Below are positions 1 to 10,402 of a stretch of DNA of 64,000 nt, one piece after another. The first letter of the stretch is position 1. Every line of letters starts with the position of its first letter. Location: contig NC_081217.1 of assembly GCF_902713425.1 (NCBI RefSeq), forward strand, positions 21,058,659 to 21,122,658, in the 5' to 3' direction. This stretch comes from Acipenser ruthenus (taxonomy: Eukaryota > Chordata > Actinopteri > Acipenseriformes > Acipenseridae). A model generated the notes under the pieces. The model made no database searches, was not told the DNA's origin, and was given only the letters and a program-made list of their open reading frames with translations. Both the position numbers and the translations under genes were made by a program.

Positions 1-288
1 CGCATCTAAAACCTTTTCACACGGCAATCAACGTGATACATGCATAAGCATGCTTCTCCAGTGTCTGCACTTGGTAGTTTGCATGAACTGGACTGGAAGA
101 GTCCTGTGCCATATTCACATAACCTCACCTTTTGAGAACTGTGAATGAACTGAATGGCAATCATGTGGTTTTGAAACACGCTGACACCACCTTATTAAGG
201 CAGTGCGGGCGGGTTACTAATCCATAACAAGGCACTGAATAAAACAAAGAAATCTCCAGAGAGGGATAGCGTTCGGAGCGCTCTTTAC

Positions 289-370
289 CTGTTGCTGGGT
301 TTGCAGGTCCTTTGTGGGAAGCAGGCACGGTCGGTGTGGGAACAGCAAACCCCTGGATCTCTGGAGCAGC
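289..370 (-). CDS. Candidate internal exon of an unrecognised minus-strand gene
   Basis: This is an 82-base stretch open on the minus strand. It is preceded by a pyrimidine-rich tract ending in CAG (371-373) and followed by a GTAAAG donor. It would encode a Pro/Ala-rich stretch beginning AAPEIQGFAVPTPTV. A second exon-like piece lies upstream on the same strand (1900-1988) and would join it in phase. I do not recognise the protein. The gene would continue past the left edge of the window. Human neighbours of GUCA1A (TAF8, C6orf132) are possible by position only. Chance open splice-bounded segments of this size are not rare, so confidence is low. Confidence 0.3.
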
Positions 371-1899
371 CTGAGAACAAAGAAAACAGTAGCGCTCTGT
401 CTTAGGAAGTGAGCTAACCCTTTTCGGTTGAGACCAACAAAGTGGCATTAAGAATAGTTCAGCTGGTTGACAATGGGATGCGGGATCCTTTCAATGCTGG
501 GAGGTTTTTAACAATCTTCTGCCCTCTTCCCTCGCGTGTTTTAATGGCGGCACTATTAAGATCCGCCATCGTTCAGATGAATAATAAAACACACCCCCAG
601 TTCACGACACCCATGTCAAGGAATGCTTGGAGCCTCTTGGAACACGAGCTGTTGCATGGTTTCAGAATGCAGGTGTTTCATTCTGTAGGACCGGAGACCA
701 TGCAATCAAGATGTTATCTCAATGGTTGTGTAACCAGATTGTATTCTGGATGCTGGCCACTGATTTGCCAGGGGTCGTACACACGGAACTTGCCAGGTAG
801 CTACAGTAGACCTTGGGGAAGAGGGTGGTAGATTCGTCACCCTGTATTACAAGGGGCGCTGTCGCAGCATGCCTCTAGCTGCTCAGTCCTGCCCTCGGTG
901 ATGCAGGGTGTCGTACCACACTGTTTCCCGGGTCTACTCTTCATACCCGACAGACGTGAAGGACAATGGTGCTGCTGCAGTCCGGTCATCAGACCCCAGC
1001 GTACCTCTCCTCTTATATCTCTGAGAGCCCACCTCCAATCTGACCCGAGCACTGCCTGCCATTCAGTCCTGGGCCTCTCCGAAGCGGACTGAAAATTGTG
1101 CTAAATTTGGGGGTGGCCTTTTTTCACCAACTTTCACTCGTGGTCTGAGGCTGATTGGAAGCCAGGTCTCCAGAGGTGAAAGGTTCCTAGAGCCGTGCCA
1201 TCGAGCTAAGGGGTTAAGAACACCTCTGCTTTTTAAAAAAAACTTTGACCTGTATTCACTAGCAACATACTATCGCAGGGGCATTGATGCTATCCAGCAT
1301 CTAACATCAAGAAAAGGCTGTCTCTGCCTCAACATTCGGATCCGCAGCTGTGAAGTGAAGAATCTCTCTGTGTGTGGGGAAGCAAGCCTTAGGTGAGTAA
1401 TAGCTGAGGATTTCTTGCATGCTTAGCTAATTAGCTGGGAGAGGCATGAACACTGAAGACAGCAACGCCTTGCCTCCTGGTTTCCTTTCTTTGGTTGTTT
1501 ATTTCAAACAGATTTAACTGAAAAGCTGAACAACAGATGGGTTTTTATCATGAGTAGGACCCTCACCTGTCCGAGGACGCGGTCAGTAACAAAGTGGAGA
1601 CAGGCTTAGGAAAGAGGGTGGGGACCCTTCCTTACACAGAGCGTGGTGAGGGTCTGGTCACGTTGCTGATGCCAAATCACTGGGATGCTTTGAGACACGA
1701 CTCTGCAAATTCTTGAGATCTTCCGTTACATAAATGAACAGTAAAATGCTCCAGTTTTTTTTGTCTACTATATGTCTGTATCGATTCAGTGCGTGTTCAC
1801 CTGCTGGCTCTCAGCGACAAACTGCGACACCTACTGTATCTCTCATAACGTTGGACTGAACGAAAGGCTGCAGATGAATGGTGAGGCTGTTATACTCAC

Positions 1900-1988
1900 A
1901 GTGAAATGAGACTGAGGGAAGAGGTTCACTTTGGGCCTGGCTCGCACTCTTGCTGTCCCGGAGTCTGGGAATGAGGCTGAGGACACGA
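1900..1988 (-). CDS. Candidate internal exon of an unrecognised minus-strand gene
   Basis: An 89-base minus-strand segment is bounded by an acceptor (ATGCAG before 1988) and a strong GTGAGT donor after 1900. In the open frame it encodes a Ser-rich then basic stretch containing RVRARPKVNLFPQ. The R-x-R-P-K-x-N-L core loosely recalls motifs of the TFIIIB subunit BDP1, but the match is too short to name the gene. Its end phase (0) fits the exon-like piece at 289-370. What I see is the open frame and the two splice signals; that it is a gene is inference. Confidence 0.3.
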
Positions 1989-2490
1989 CTGCATTTATGT
2001 TATCTGAAATGAAAACCAGAGCGTCTTTGAGGAGACACGTTAACTACATCATCATCTGCGTTCTGCACCTCCAATAGATTTGGAACACACATCAGATTTC
2101 TAACAACTCTCCGCTGTCCTTGAGGGCTGAAAACAAGGTGATTGATAAACAGACGTTTGTGAAATGTAACGTCCCCTTGAAGCTGTGATAGTGCCAGCTG
2201 CTCTTCTTAAGGAACAAGAGGCCTGCTGAATTACACAAGAGGGGGTACATTCACTCACTGTCGATATCACAGGGAGGGAGGGATCTGTTCAGAAACAGCA
2301 GACTGCACTGAATCCCACTGTGGAATGAACAGATCTCTTTACATGTTTAATTAAGAGGTCAGGGTCTGCCGATTCACTTGGGAACTGGATTTCAAAGCAG
2401 GCCCTCTGAAGGTGAAAGGCTGGTGCAGAGCCCCCTGGTGTTGCTCATTCTTAAATGATCATGCCCCCAACTCCTCTCACTGCATTTGAA

Positions 2491-2494
<4 letters not shown>

Positions 2495-2532
<38 letters not shown>
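2495..2532. repeat. (GA)n microsatellite
   Basis: An uninterrupted GA dinucleotide run of about 19 units. It makes the Ser-Leu repeats seen when the minus strand is translated; no gene is implied. Confidence 0.95.
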
Positions 2533-2535
<3 letters not shown>

Positions 2536-2599
2536 CGTTTGGACAAACCAGCCATAGAAATGTAAATGTGTAATCCAAGCAATAGCAGATAACAGATAA

Positions 2600-3900
2600 G
2601 GGGATACAAAGGTTTTTATTATTCTATAGTGAGAATGCACCACACAGCACTGGCAGGCTTTATACAGTCAACACAACACACCGAGTGCAATAAATCTTGT
2701 GGGCTACAGAGATCACTGAAGCACTGAAGTTATGCACCTTCTGTTTATCGGCACAGCACTCGTCAAAACTGTGGAAGCTGCATCTTCTGCTGCTTGTAGG
2801 TTTTTCCCCAATGAACGTGCAAACAAAACATGTTGTTGTTCGTTTGCATATAAAACAAAATGCTACTGGGCACAACAATGCAGCATTGTTAAATACACTA
2901 GCGCAAACCTGCACGAGGAACCTCAACACTTGAACTGCCTCAAACGCTTGGACTCGGCTCTGTCCTAATGGAGCAGCTCCTAATTAGCCTGGCTGTTAAC
3001 CCGCCTCTTTACAGCACACAGCCACAGGTTTGTAAGACAGCGAGCGAGTGAGAGAAATGAAAGCGATACAGTGCTAGCTGTGATCTATCCAGCATACTGT
3101 AATAAACCTCGGATCAGAAGACTGCACAGGGTCAGAGAGGGAGGGAGAGCAATGTTAGGCCATTGCATAGAAGTTGAGCGAGGCATGTGTCCTTCACGTG
3201 ACAAAGTCCATTAAAAATACCTGCAACGTGTCACTTTTTTAAACAAACGAGCTTGTTCCTGCCCTGCTGCTGTTCAGGGTGTGCCTGCTCAATGTAATGC
3301 AGCGTTACGGGAATCCCCTTTGTAAAATGTGTTGGATCCCTGTCTGCGCCACAGCAGAGCTTAGATGTAACTGATGACAATCTACACTGCTGATGGCATG
3401 GATCTCAGAGAGCACTGAGCAGGGCTGTAAACATACTGGACTGGTAACTAAGTCTATTTGAAAAGTACAGTCTGTGGGGCAATCGAGGTGCATTGTGCTG
3501 CAAATCACTACAGTAGAATACATCATTCGAATGTTTGCTTGTAAGTTAAAACTCTCAACCCCGGTCCGGATTCTCACGCTAAAAACGGGAGGTTTGGCAA
3601 ACGCGCACTGAATGGTAATAATGAAGCACGGGACCTTGCTATTTTACAAGTCAAATAAAACATGCAAAGGCTGCCATGCTAGAAAATACGTAGGCTTGTG
3701 GAGATATTCGGCCTTAAATATCTCAGTGGGCGATTGCGCAAAACCGCCTTTATTTACATGCCCAGTTATGATAATTTAAAAGTACCGCACGCCCACTTGT
3801 TGCACTATTCTCGAGAACAGAGAATTGAGAATTGGTTTTAAACACACAATTTAATTCAACGACGCAAACCGATTAGTCCCCATACTCTAGATCGACATAT
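2600..3900. other. Noncoding stretch, nothing recognised
   Basis: Short overlapping open frames occur on both strands but none has paired splice signals, compositional bias or a recognisable domain. AT content rises towards 3.9 kb. I see no repeat family member here. Confidence 0.5.
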
Positions 3901-3921
3901 CGACCTTAGATGCCCCAATGT

Positions 3922-3925
<4 letters not shown>

Positions 3926-3988
<63 letters not shown>
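3926..3988. repeat. (TTA)n microsatellite
   Basis: About 21 TTA units. The poly-leucine open frame across it is an artefact of the trinucleotide repeat. Confidence 0.95.
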
Positions 3989-4560
3989 CAGTAGTATTGT
4001 ATTCATTTACAGGCAGTTTCAGGCACAGTCCGCTAATTCAATATTCCACTCGACTCACCCCAGTCCGTCAGTTCGATCGGATTCCTAATCGAATTCAGCC
4101 CGTCGGTGCCGCTGCTGCTTTGCGGGCTAAAAAGAGAAGAGTTAGCCGTCTTCCGACCCAGGAACTTGTTCAAACTCTGCTTTTTCATTTTTATTAATGT
4201 ATTTGTCCGCAGGTGTGTTGTCTACTCGACCGAGACAAGCTATCCGCTCAGCATGCCGTCAGGTGCGTTGGTAGAGAGGTGTCTGAAACGTTTCAAATAA
4301 AGAGAGACGGACTGCGTCTCTACTTCAGCGACGGGAATGCGCAGTACAGGGTTCAGCCCTTCTCACTCATTTAATGTCTCACTGCAACATGGGAAGCTTA
4401 AAAGAAGCGTCCCCCGCCTCCTTCTCCACCCCTTTCCCTGTCGACAGGTGAGGTAAACAAGCCCAGGAGTGCTAGCATGCGACTCTGCCAGCTCGGGTCT
4501 GCCCTCCGGCTTGTCGCTCGGCTTGTCCTTGCCACCGGGAACACACCCCGCTGTGCTGCC

Positions 4561-4574
4561 GTCACCCAGGCAAC
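4561..4574. promoter_or_regulatory. RFX X-box (ciliary promoter motif)
   Basis: GTCACC-CA-GGCAAC fits the RFX consensus GTNRCC N0-3 RGYAAC in every position with a 2-base spacer. It sits in a GC-rich island-like stretch (about 4050-4600). X-boxes drive ciliary genes, and the next plus-strand gene downstream (last exon at 8.8 kb) is positionally the ciliary gene CIMIP3. The element could instead serve the suspected minus-strand gene to the left. Motif seen directly; target gene inferred. Confidence 0.55.
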
Positions 4575-4685
4575 GAGTCGGGCGCATTCCTGACTGCTAA
4601 TGAGAAGAGTGTGAATCACTAGAAAGCCTCTTTTCTTTACTGAAACTCCCACCCTTTTATGTTAAAGTCGCATTCCATATTGTAA

Positions 4686-4917
4686 GTGAGGCTGTGTGGT
4701 CCAGTGGTTAAAGAAACAGGCTTGTAACCAGGATGTCCCCGGTTCAAATCCCACCTCAGCCACTGACTCATTGTTTGACCCTCAGTTAGTCACTTCACCT
4801 CCTTGTGCTCAGTCTTTCAGGTGAGATGTAATTGTAAGTGACTCTGCAGCTGATGCATAGTTCACACACCCTAGTCTCTGTAAGTCGCCTTGGATAAAGG
4901 CGTCTGCTAAATAAACA

Positions 4918-4948
<31 letters not shown>

Positions 4949-4949
4949 G
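4686..4949 (+). mobile_element. tRNA-derived SINE, full length
   Basis: The head carries pol III box A (TGGTCCAGTGGTTAAAG) and box B (GGTTCAAATCC) in tRNA spacing. A central region follows, then the fish-type L2/V-SINE-like tail (taagtcgccttggataaag, gcgtctgctaaataaa) and a terminal (AAT)n run. Fragments of the same tail occur at 9.65, 11.85, 15.91 and (minus strand) 22.05 kb. It looks complete and fairly young. The exact SINE family name cannot be fixed without a repeat library. Confidence 0.85.
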
Positions 4950-5346
4950 ACGCTCTAAACAGGCCTGGCTGTACGTGTGGGTTATTATAGTGCAGAAGAC
5001 AGTGGATTACAACGCGGTTCTGATTCGTCTCCGTGATTCATGACGGCTCCATAATTATCAAAAGGAATCCCCCCCCCCAAAAAATCACATTGACAAAGAA
5101 TGTCAACGATCTGACAGAACGCAGCTAAAGGCGTTGGTGGAAACTACAATTTGAAGAGAGCACATGACTCAAGACAGTAACTAAAGGGCATGGCTTAGTT
5201 ATGGGTTTAATGGAAACCAATTCAGTTTCAACAGGGTTTTAAAATCTTAATCTTGTGTGTGTGGATGTGCCTGCATATCTGGTCACGCTGGTAAAAAAAA
5301 AAAAATTCTGTCTAACAATCTCTCCTAGTTATGTGAACAAAAATAT

Positions 5347-5458
5347 GGATTCTAGAATGCACTGTCTTTGCTCTGGATTCTAGAATGCACTGCCCCTGCT
5401 CTGGATTCTAGAATGCACTGCCTCTGCTCTGGATTCTAGAATGCACTGCCCCTGCCCT
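5347..5458. repeat. 28-bp tandem repeat, four copies
   Basis: The unit is CTCTGGATTCTAGAATGCAC followed by TGCCCCTG, repeated four times with single-base differences (tctttg/cccctg/cctctg). Each copy carries a TCTAGA site. No coding function is visible. Confidence 0.9.
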
Positions 5459-5459
5459 G

Positions 5460-6400
5460 AATTCTTATCTGGAATTCCGTGGACTGGATCATTTTCCAGC
5501 ATCACCTTTGTCCGCTCCGACATTCTAAAAGTGATCACTCATGATCTGCATAACAAAGACAATCAGAACAGACTGATTGACATGACACAGTTGGTGAAGA
5601 GCAAGACCCTGACTATGTGGCTGAGCCCCGGGCTTCACAGGAACCAAACGCCTCTGCATCTGCACCACACACCAGCACTGACTCCAGCTTTTTATACAAT
5701 ATTATGATCTTGCTTGTGCTGTGAGCATTACATGCTTTTTTCTTTGCCTGATAACATTGTCTGTGATGCAGCCTCTCTGAATGCATTGTAATCTCGATGC
5801 CTACTATTCAAATTGGCTATATATTAGCGTATATGCTTCTGTGCTCGCTGTGAATCCAAGCACTACAGGTCAGGTGTACCAGCGATCCTCTTAGGGATTA
5901 CTGTGTTCAGGATAATCACTCTGCTTTCCATTCATATTCTCCCTGGCTTGACACACGGAACAAGCTTCTTAAAGAACAAGGAAGTCCAAGCTGAACAGGG
6001 CTTCATTCTCCTTGCCCGATGATCCGTGGCAGTGATGCAGAGTGGTGTGAAGGGTCAGTGATCACACAGGGGGATAATGATAACAGATTCAAAATCTGGT
6101 TACTGCGCGAGTTACATAGCAGTGCAGGACAGCCATCACAATATTTCTTCCAAATCCATTACCATTGGTCTGCTAATGGTTCTGGTAAAGTCCCGTTCAG
6201 CTAATAGACTGGGAATCTAATGGTACCCTCCGGTGGTATTCTCTTAGTGACTTTTTAACTGTTTTGCGTTTCATGACGTGTCAAGGTTAAAATCCACGCT
6301 GCGGCATTATCCATGACAGCTGTCAGTCAACAGGAAAGTGTGACTTCTCAAGAACTTGCATGGATGTGTTCAAGTCATATTGAAAAGTGTGACCTAACAG
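5460..6400. other. Noncoding stretch, nothing recognised
   Basis: Only short unrelated open frames, without splice-bounded exons or repeats that I can name. Confidence 0.5.
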
Positions 6401-6401
6401 C

Positions 6402-6719
6402 CTCTGCAGAGCTCCACTGAGCTGCATTGAGAGCACTGCATTCGGGCTCTGCAGAGCTCCACTGAGCTGCATTGAGAGCACTGCATTCGGGCTCTGCAGA
6501 GCTCCACTGAGCTGCATTGAGAGCACTGCATTCGGGCTCTGCAGAGCTCCACTGAGCTGCATTGAGAGCACTGCATTCGGCCTCTGCAGAGCTCCACTGA
6601 GCTGCATTGAGAGCACTGCATTCGGGCTCTGCAGAGCTCCACTGAGCTGCATTGAGAGCACTGCATTCGGGCTCTGCAGAGCTCCACTGAGCTGCATTGA
6701 GAGCACTGCATTCGGGCTC
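6402..6719. repeat. 45-bp minisatellite, seven copies
   Basis: Seven nearly identical 45-base units (core GCAGAGCTCCACTGAGCTGC, then ATTGAGAGCACTGCATTCGG). Because 45 is a multiple of three, several frames stay open through the array and give 15-residue repeats on the minus strand. There is no start context, splice signal or recognisable protein, so this is a repeat and not a gene. The copies are almost identical, so the array is young or still homogenising. Confidence 0.9.
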
Positions 6720-6830
6720 CTTGCCTTGACCTGGGTTTCTAGCTGTTTCAGTTGTTTTTTGTTTGCTTTACAGGTAAAGAATTGACTGAGTAAATCCGGT
6801 TGGCCCTGTTACTGAAAGTTACTAAGATCC

Positions 6831-6839
6831 ACACACTCA

Positions 6840-6871
<32 letters not shown>
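6831..6871. repeat. (CA)n microsatellite
   Basis: CA run with two interruptions (actcgcac). Confidence 0.9.
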
Positions 6872-6879
6872 GTTTAAAC

Positions 6880-8780
6880 AGAAAGAATGACAGGCATTCC
6901 TCTGTTCATTAAAGAAACAGAGGTGACTGGCGGTCCCTCCCTGTCTCCAAGGAGACTTGGGGATAAAAAAAAATAAACCTGTAGTTCCTGATGGGCTGAC
7001 TGCTAGAAACCAGCGTGGCTCCCCATCCTCAATGAAGTCAGTCACAAGCAAAATCCTTTTTCATTTGGCTGAAAGGAAACAAAGTCTTTCTGCCAACTTC
7101 ACACCTCACAGAGCGGTACAGAGCCAAGCCGGGAGGCGTGTGGTCTCTTAGAAAACTAGAAACCACGCGGACGTTTAGAAGAGCACATTCTGAGTGGCTG
7201 CTGTTTTTCTGTGTGATATTGAAAGGCACCTGCTTGCTAAATGCCCAAACACGGAGTCATACAAAACACACAGAAACAATCTAAGCTCAGAGATCCTCAT
7301 CACAAACCTCCCAGGACTGTTTTATGGATTGATTTGTTGTGAGAGTTTTTTTTTAAAGACTGTTTTGTAATGAAATCAGGTTTTGCTGCGCACAAAATCC
7401 CTTTTTACAGCAGTTTTGGAGAAGGTGTGTGTTCTTGTGTACCCGTAGAGGCGTTTATAAGCACAGTCCTTCAAGTGAATAAATAGGGTCTGAAAGTCAA
7501 CCTTGACAGCATTGTAGGGACTCGCATAACCTTCTCAAGGGAGTTTGAAAACAAATATAATTATAAGGTTGGTCATTTTTTTGGTGCAGGTTTTTCCGCC
7601 CATTGTTTCATAGCTGCAAACTGACAGCTTCATATCTCTCCTCTGAGGGACAGTAGAGGAACGTTGGCGCCACCTGCTGTCCTCATCAGATATTGGGCAC
7701 TGCTCCAGCGACTGCTCCATTCCTGGTCTGTGAGGCTCGTTATTTTTAAAGGATTTGACTTTTAAATTATCACCACAAATGTTTCACTTACGTTTGCTTC
7801 TGGAATGTTCATATTGTGAGGTCACAACCCCCCCCCCCAGCCCTCCACTAACACACAGGTTATTATTTAGATTGTTGTTGCTTGTTTTATTTTTAATTTT
7901 TATAATGTAAAGATAATAATAATAATAAAAAAATAATACCAAAAAAAAATAGCTAGCTAGCTTTATCTGAAGAGTTCAATGCTGCAAATAAACATCCCCC
8001 TAAATAAATACTGTCAGGGCTTCCTAGTGACATCAGCTGATGTCATGAGTATTGTGATGTCATAAACACACTCTTGACACACATTATCAGACAAATGCAG
8101 GCTGGGATTTGGGGAGAGTCGTGTTTCAGCCTGGCAAAGACTGGAGCTCATTGGGTTAGAGTGTCGGAGTCAGACAGATTCGCTCCTTCCAGGACCGGAG
8201 GATGGAGCCAGCATGGGGTGGAGCCACTGCACAGAACTCCTGGGTATGACATCATGGTTTAGCTGCTGATTAGCAGAGCATTACATGGCTAATAAAAGAC
8301 CAGGAGCTTTACCTTCAAGTGACCTGGACTGAAAGATGTTGAGACTGTGTGCACCTTTCCCAGGGATTTGTATTTTAAAGGGACGACACTTTTTAATATC
8401 AGCATCAGTAAAAACAAATGAACTGAAAGCTCATTCATCCATTCAGTACAGCTCAGCTTGAACACAGTGCTGTTTGGTACGTCTGCCTCAAATCGCCTTG
8501 GTTATAAAAACTCCCTTCCAATCGCTGTGTCTCCCACCAGCGGTGTGATTTGTGACACCTGTGGCGGCTTTGTGTAATTGGAGAGTCGATTTTAACCTCA
8601 TAAAAGAGAAGAATTCACAATGCATCTAACAAGGGTATTTAAAGTTAACACTTTACTGCCCAGGTTGTGTTCCCATACCTATTGAATGCCTCTTTTCTCA
8701 ATGGCAAATATATTGGACAAAGGGTTCAAAGGTATAAGACCCGAACCCAAGTAGACAAATGTTATCGCTGGTCTTGTTTC
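6880..8780. other. Noncoding stretch upstream of the 8.8 kb exon
   Basis: The upstream exon(s) and promoter of the gene ending at 9127 should lie in or before this stretch, but I cannot point to them. AT-rich low-complexity tracts occur at 7865-7960, and a C run at about 7830. Confidence 0.45.
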
Positions 8781-8791
8781 TGATGAATTAG

Positions 8792-9127
<336 letters not shown>

Positions 9128-9176
9128 ACCCTGAGCCTTAAAACAGACTGCATTCACTGAGAAAGCATCGTGCTTA

Positions 9177-9512
9177 TTGAGTAAAACAACACACCCATTG
9201 ATAAAGCATCATATTCATCGATAAAGCATCATAGTCATTGATAAAGCATCATATTCATTGATAAAGCATCATTCATAGTCATTGATCAAACATCATATTC
9301 ATTGATAAAGCATCATAGTCATTGATAAAACATCATATTCATTGATCAAACCTCATAGCCATTGATCAAACATCATAGTCATTGATAAAGCATCATAGTC
9401 ATTGATAAAACATCATATTCATTGATCAAACCTCATAGCCATTGATCAAACATCATAGTCATTGATAAAGCATCATAGTCATTGATAAAGCATCATATTC
9501 ATTGATCAAACA
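9177..9512. repeat. 20-bp minisatellite, left block
   Basis: Tandem units of ATTGATAAAGCATCATATTC with variants (gataaa/gatcaaa, atattc/atagtc/atagcc), about 17 copies. Higher-order pairs of units recur, so it has grown by multi-unit duplication. It lies about 50 bases after the 8.8 kb gene's stop codon. The array resumes after a SINE (see 9699-9747). Confidence 0.9.
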
Positions 9513-9695
9513 TCATGGGTTCAATCCCAGGTGGGAGACACTGCTGCTGTACCCTTGAGCAAGGTACCTAGATTGCTCCAGTAAAAACCCAACTGTATAA
9601 ATGGGTAATTGTATGAAAATGAATGTGATATCTTGTAACAATTGTAAGTCACCCTGGATAATGGCGTCTGCTAAGAAATAAATAATAATAATAAA
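9513..9695 (+). mobile_element. 5'-truncated SINE inside a minisatellite
   Basis: It starts near box B (GGGTTCAATCCCAGGTGGG), continues with the conserved TACCCTTGAGCAAGGTAC segment, and ends with the SINE tail (gtaagtcaccctggataatg, gcgtctgctaagaaataa) and an (AAT)n run. The same 20-bp satellite lies on both sides, so the SINE entered an existing array. The tRNA-like box A is not visible. Confidence 0.8.
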
Positions 9696-9698
9696 TTA

Positions 9699-9747
9699 AT
9701 TGATAAAGCATCATATTCATTGATAAAACATCATATTCATTGATCAA
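9699..9747. repeat. 20-bp minisatellite, right block
   Basis: About 2.5 further units of the same array as 9177-9512, cut off by the SINE. Confidence 0.85.
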
Positions 9748-10267
9748 ATGTGATTTATCGGAAATGCAACACTGTCCCAATGAAGGGAAAGAGTACATTC
9801 TGAAAGTATCTACGCTCCTCAAAAACAATGCTCTGTGTTTATAAATATGATTAAAATCGCAATTACAGGGGGAGGCAGCAGCTGGATCTATAGCAGCTGC
9901 TGGGAGTCAGTAATGCAGGTAGCTGTACATTAGTGGAATTACTGATCTTCTCTGTGCTGTGCAGCCCCGTTAATCCTGGCGTGTGGTGTGGCGATGCTCT
10001 TACATCCTCCGGAGGTGTAATTAGAACGAAAAGAACAGAACCAGACTGCAGCTGTAACCGCGGTTCAGCCTCCTGATTGGACGAGGGGCAGATTTGAGGT
10101 AGCTTAAATAATCGCGATCACGGTAAGAGACGTTTGAGTTCTGATTTACACAAAGACAGCTCGGTCCACTGCTAGAGCTTGTACAGCCTTAGGACACAAC
10201 CCAGCAATACTATACACTGTGACAAAAACAGATGCATTTGTTTAAAGGACTGATTGCATTTTCCAGT

Positions 10268-10269
10268 TA

Positions 10270-10322
<53 letters not shown>
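10268..10322. repeat. (TTA)n microsatellite upstream of GUCA1A
   Basis: About 18 TTA units ending roughly 80 bases before the GUCA1A start codon, so it lies in the promoter or 5' UTR. Confidence 0.9.
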
Positions 10323-10323
<1 letters not shown>

Positions 10324-10402
10324 ATTATATTTCAGCTTGCTGTCTGCTTTTCTGAGTCGCTGGTTGCTGACAGGAGGCAGTGAAAGCTGTTCACTTCTCA
10401 CA

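Noticed and set aside
3910-4197. Poly-leucine open frame resembling a signal peptide or membrane segment
   Set aside because: It is a (TTA)n microsatellite.
4690-4765. tRNA-like sequence with boxes A and B
   Set aside because: The head of a SINE: it runs on into the SINE body and tail, and a proper cloverleaf acceptor stem is not formed.
6323-6711. Two overlapping minus-strand open frames of 105-127 codons with 15-residue repeats
   Set aside because: They are the 45-bp minisatellite read in frames that stay open because 45 is divisible by three; no splice sites, start context or family match.
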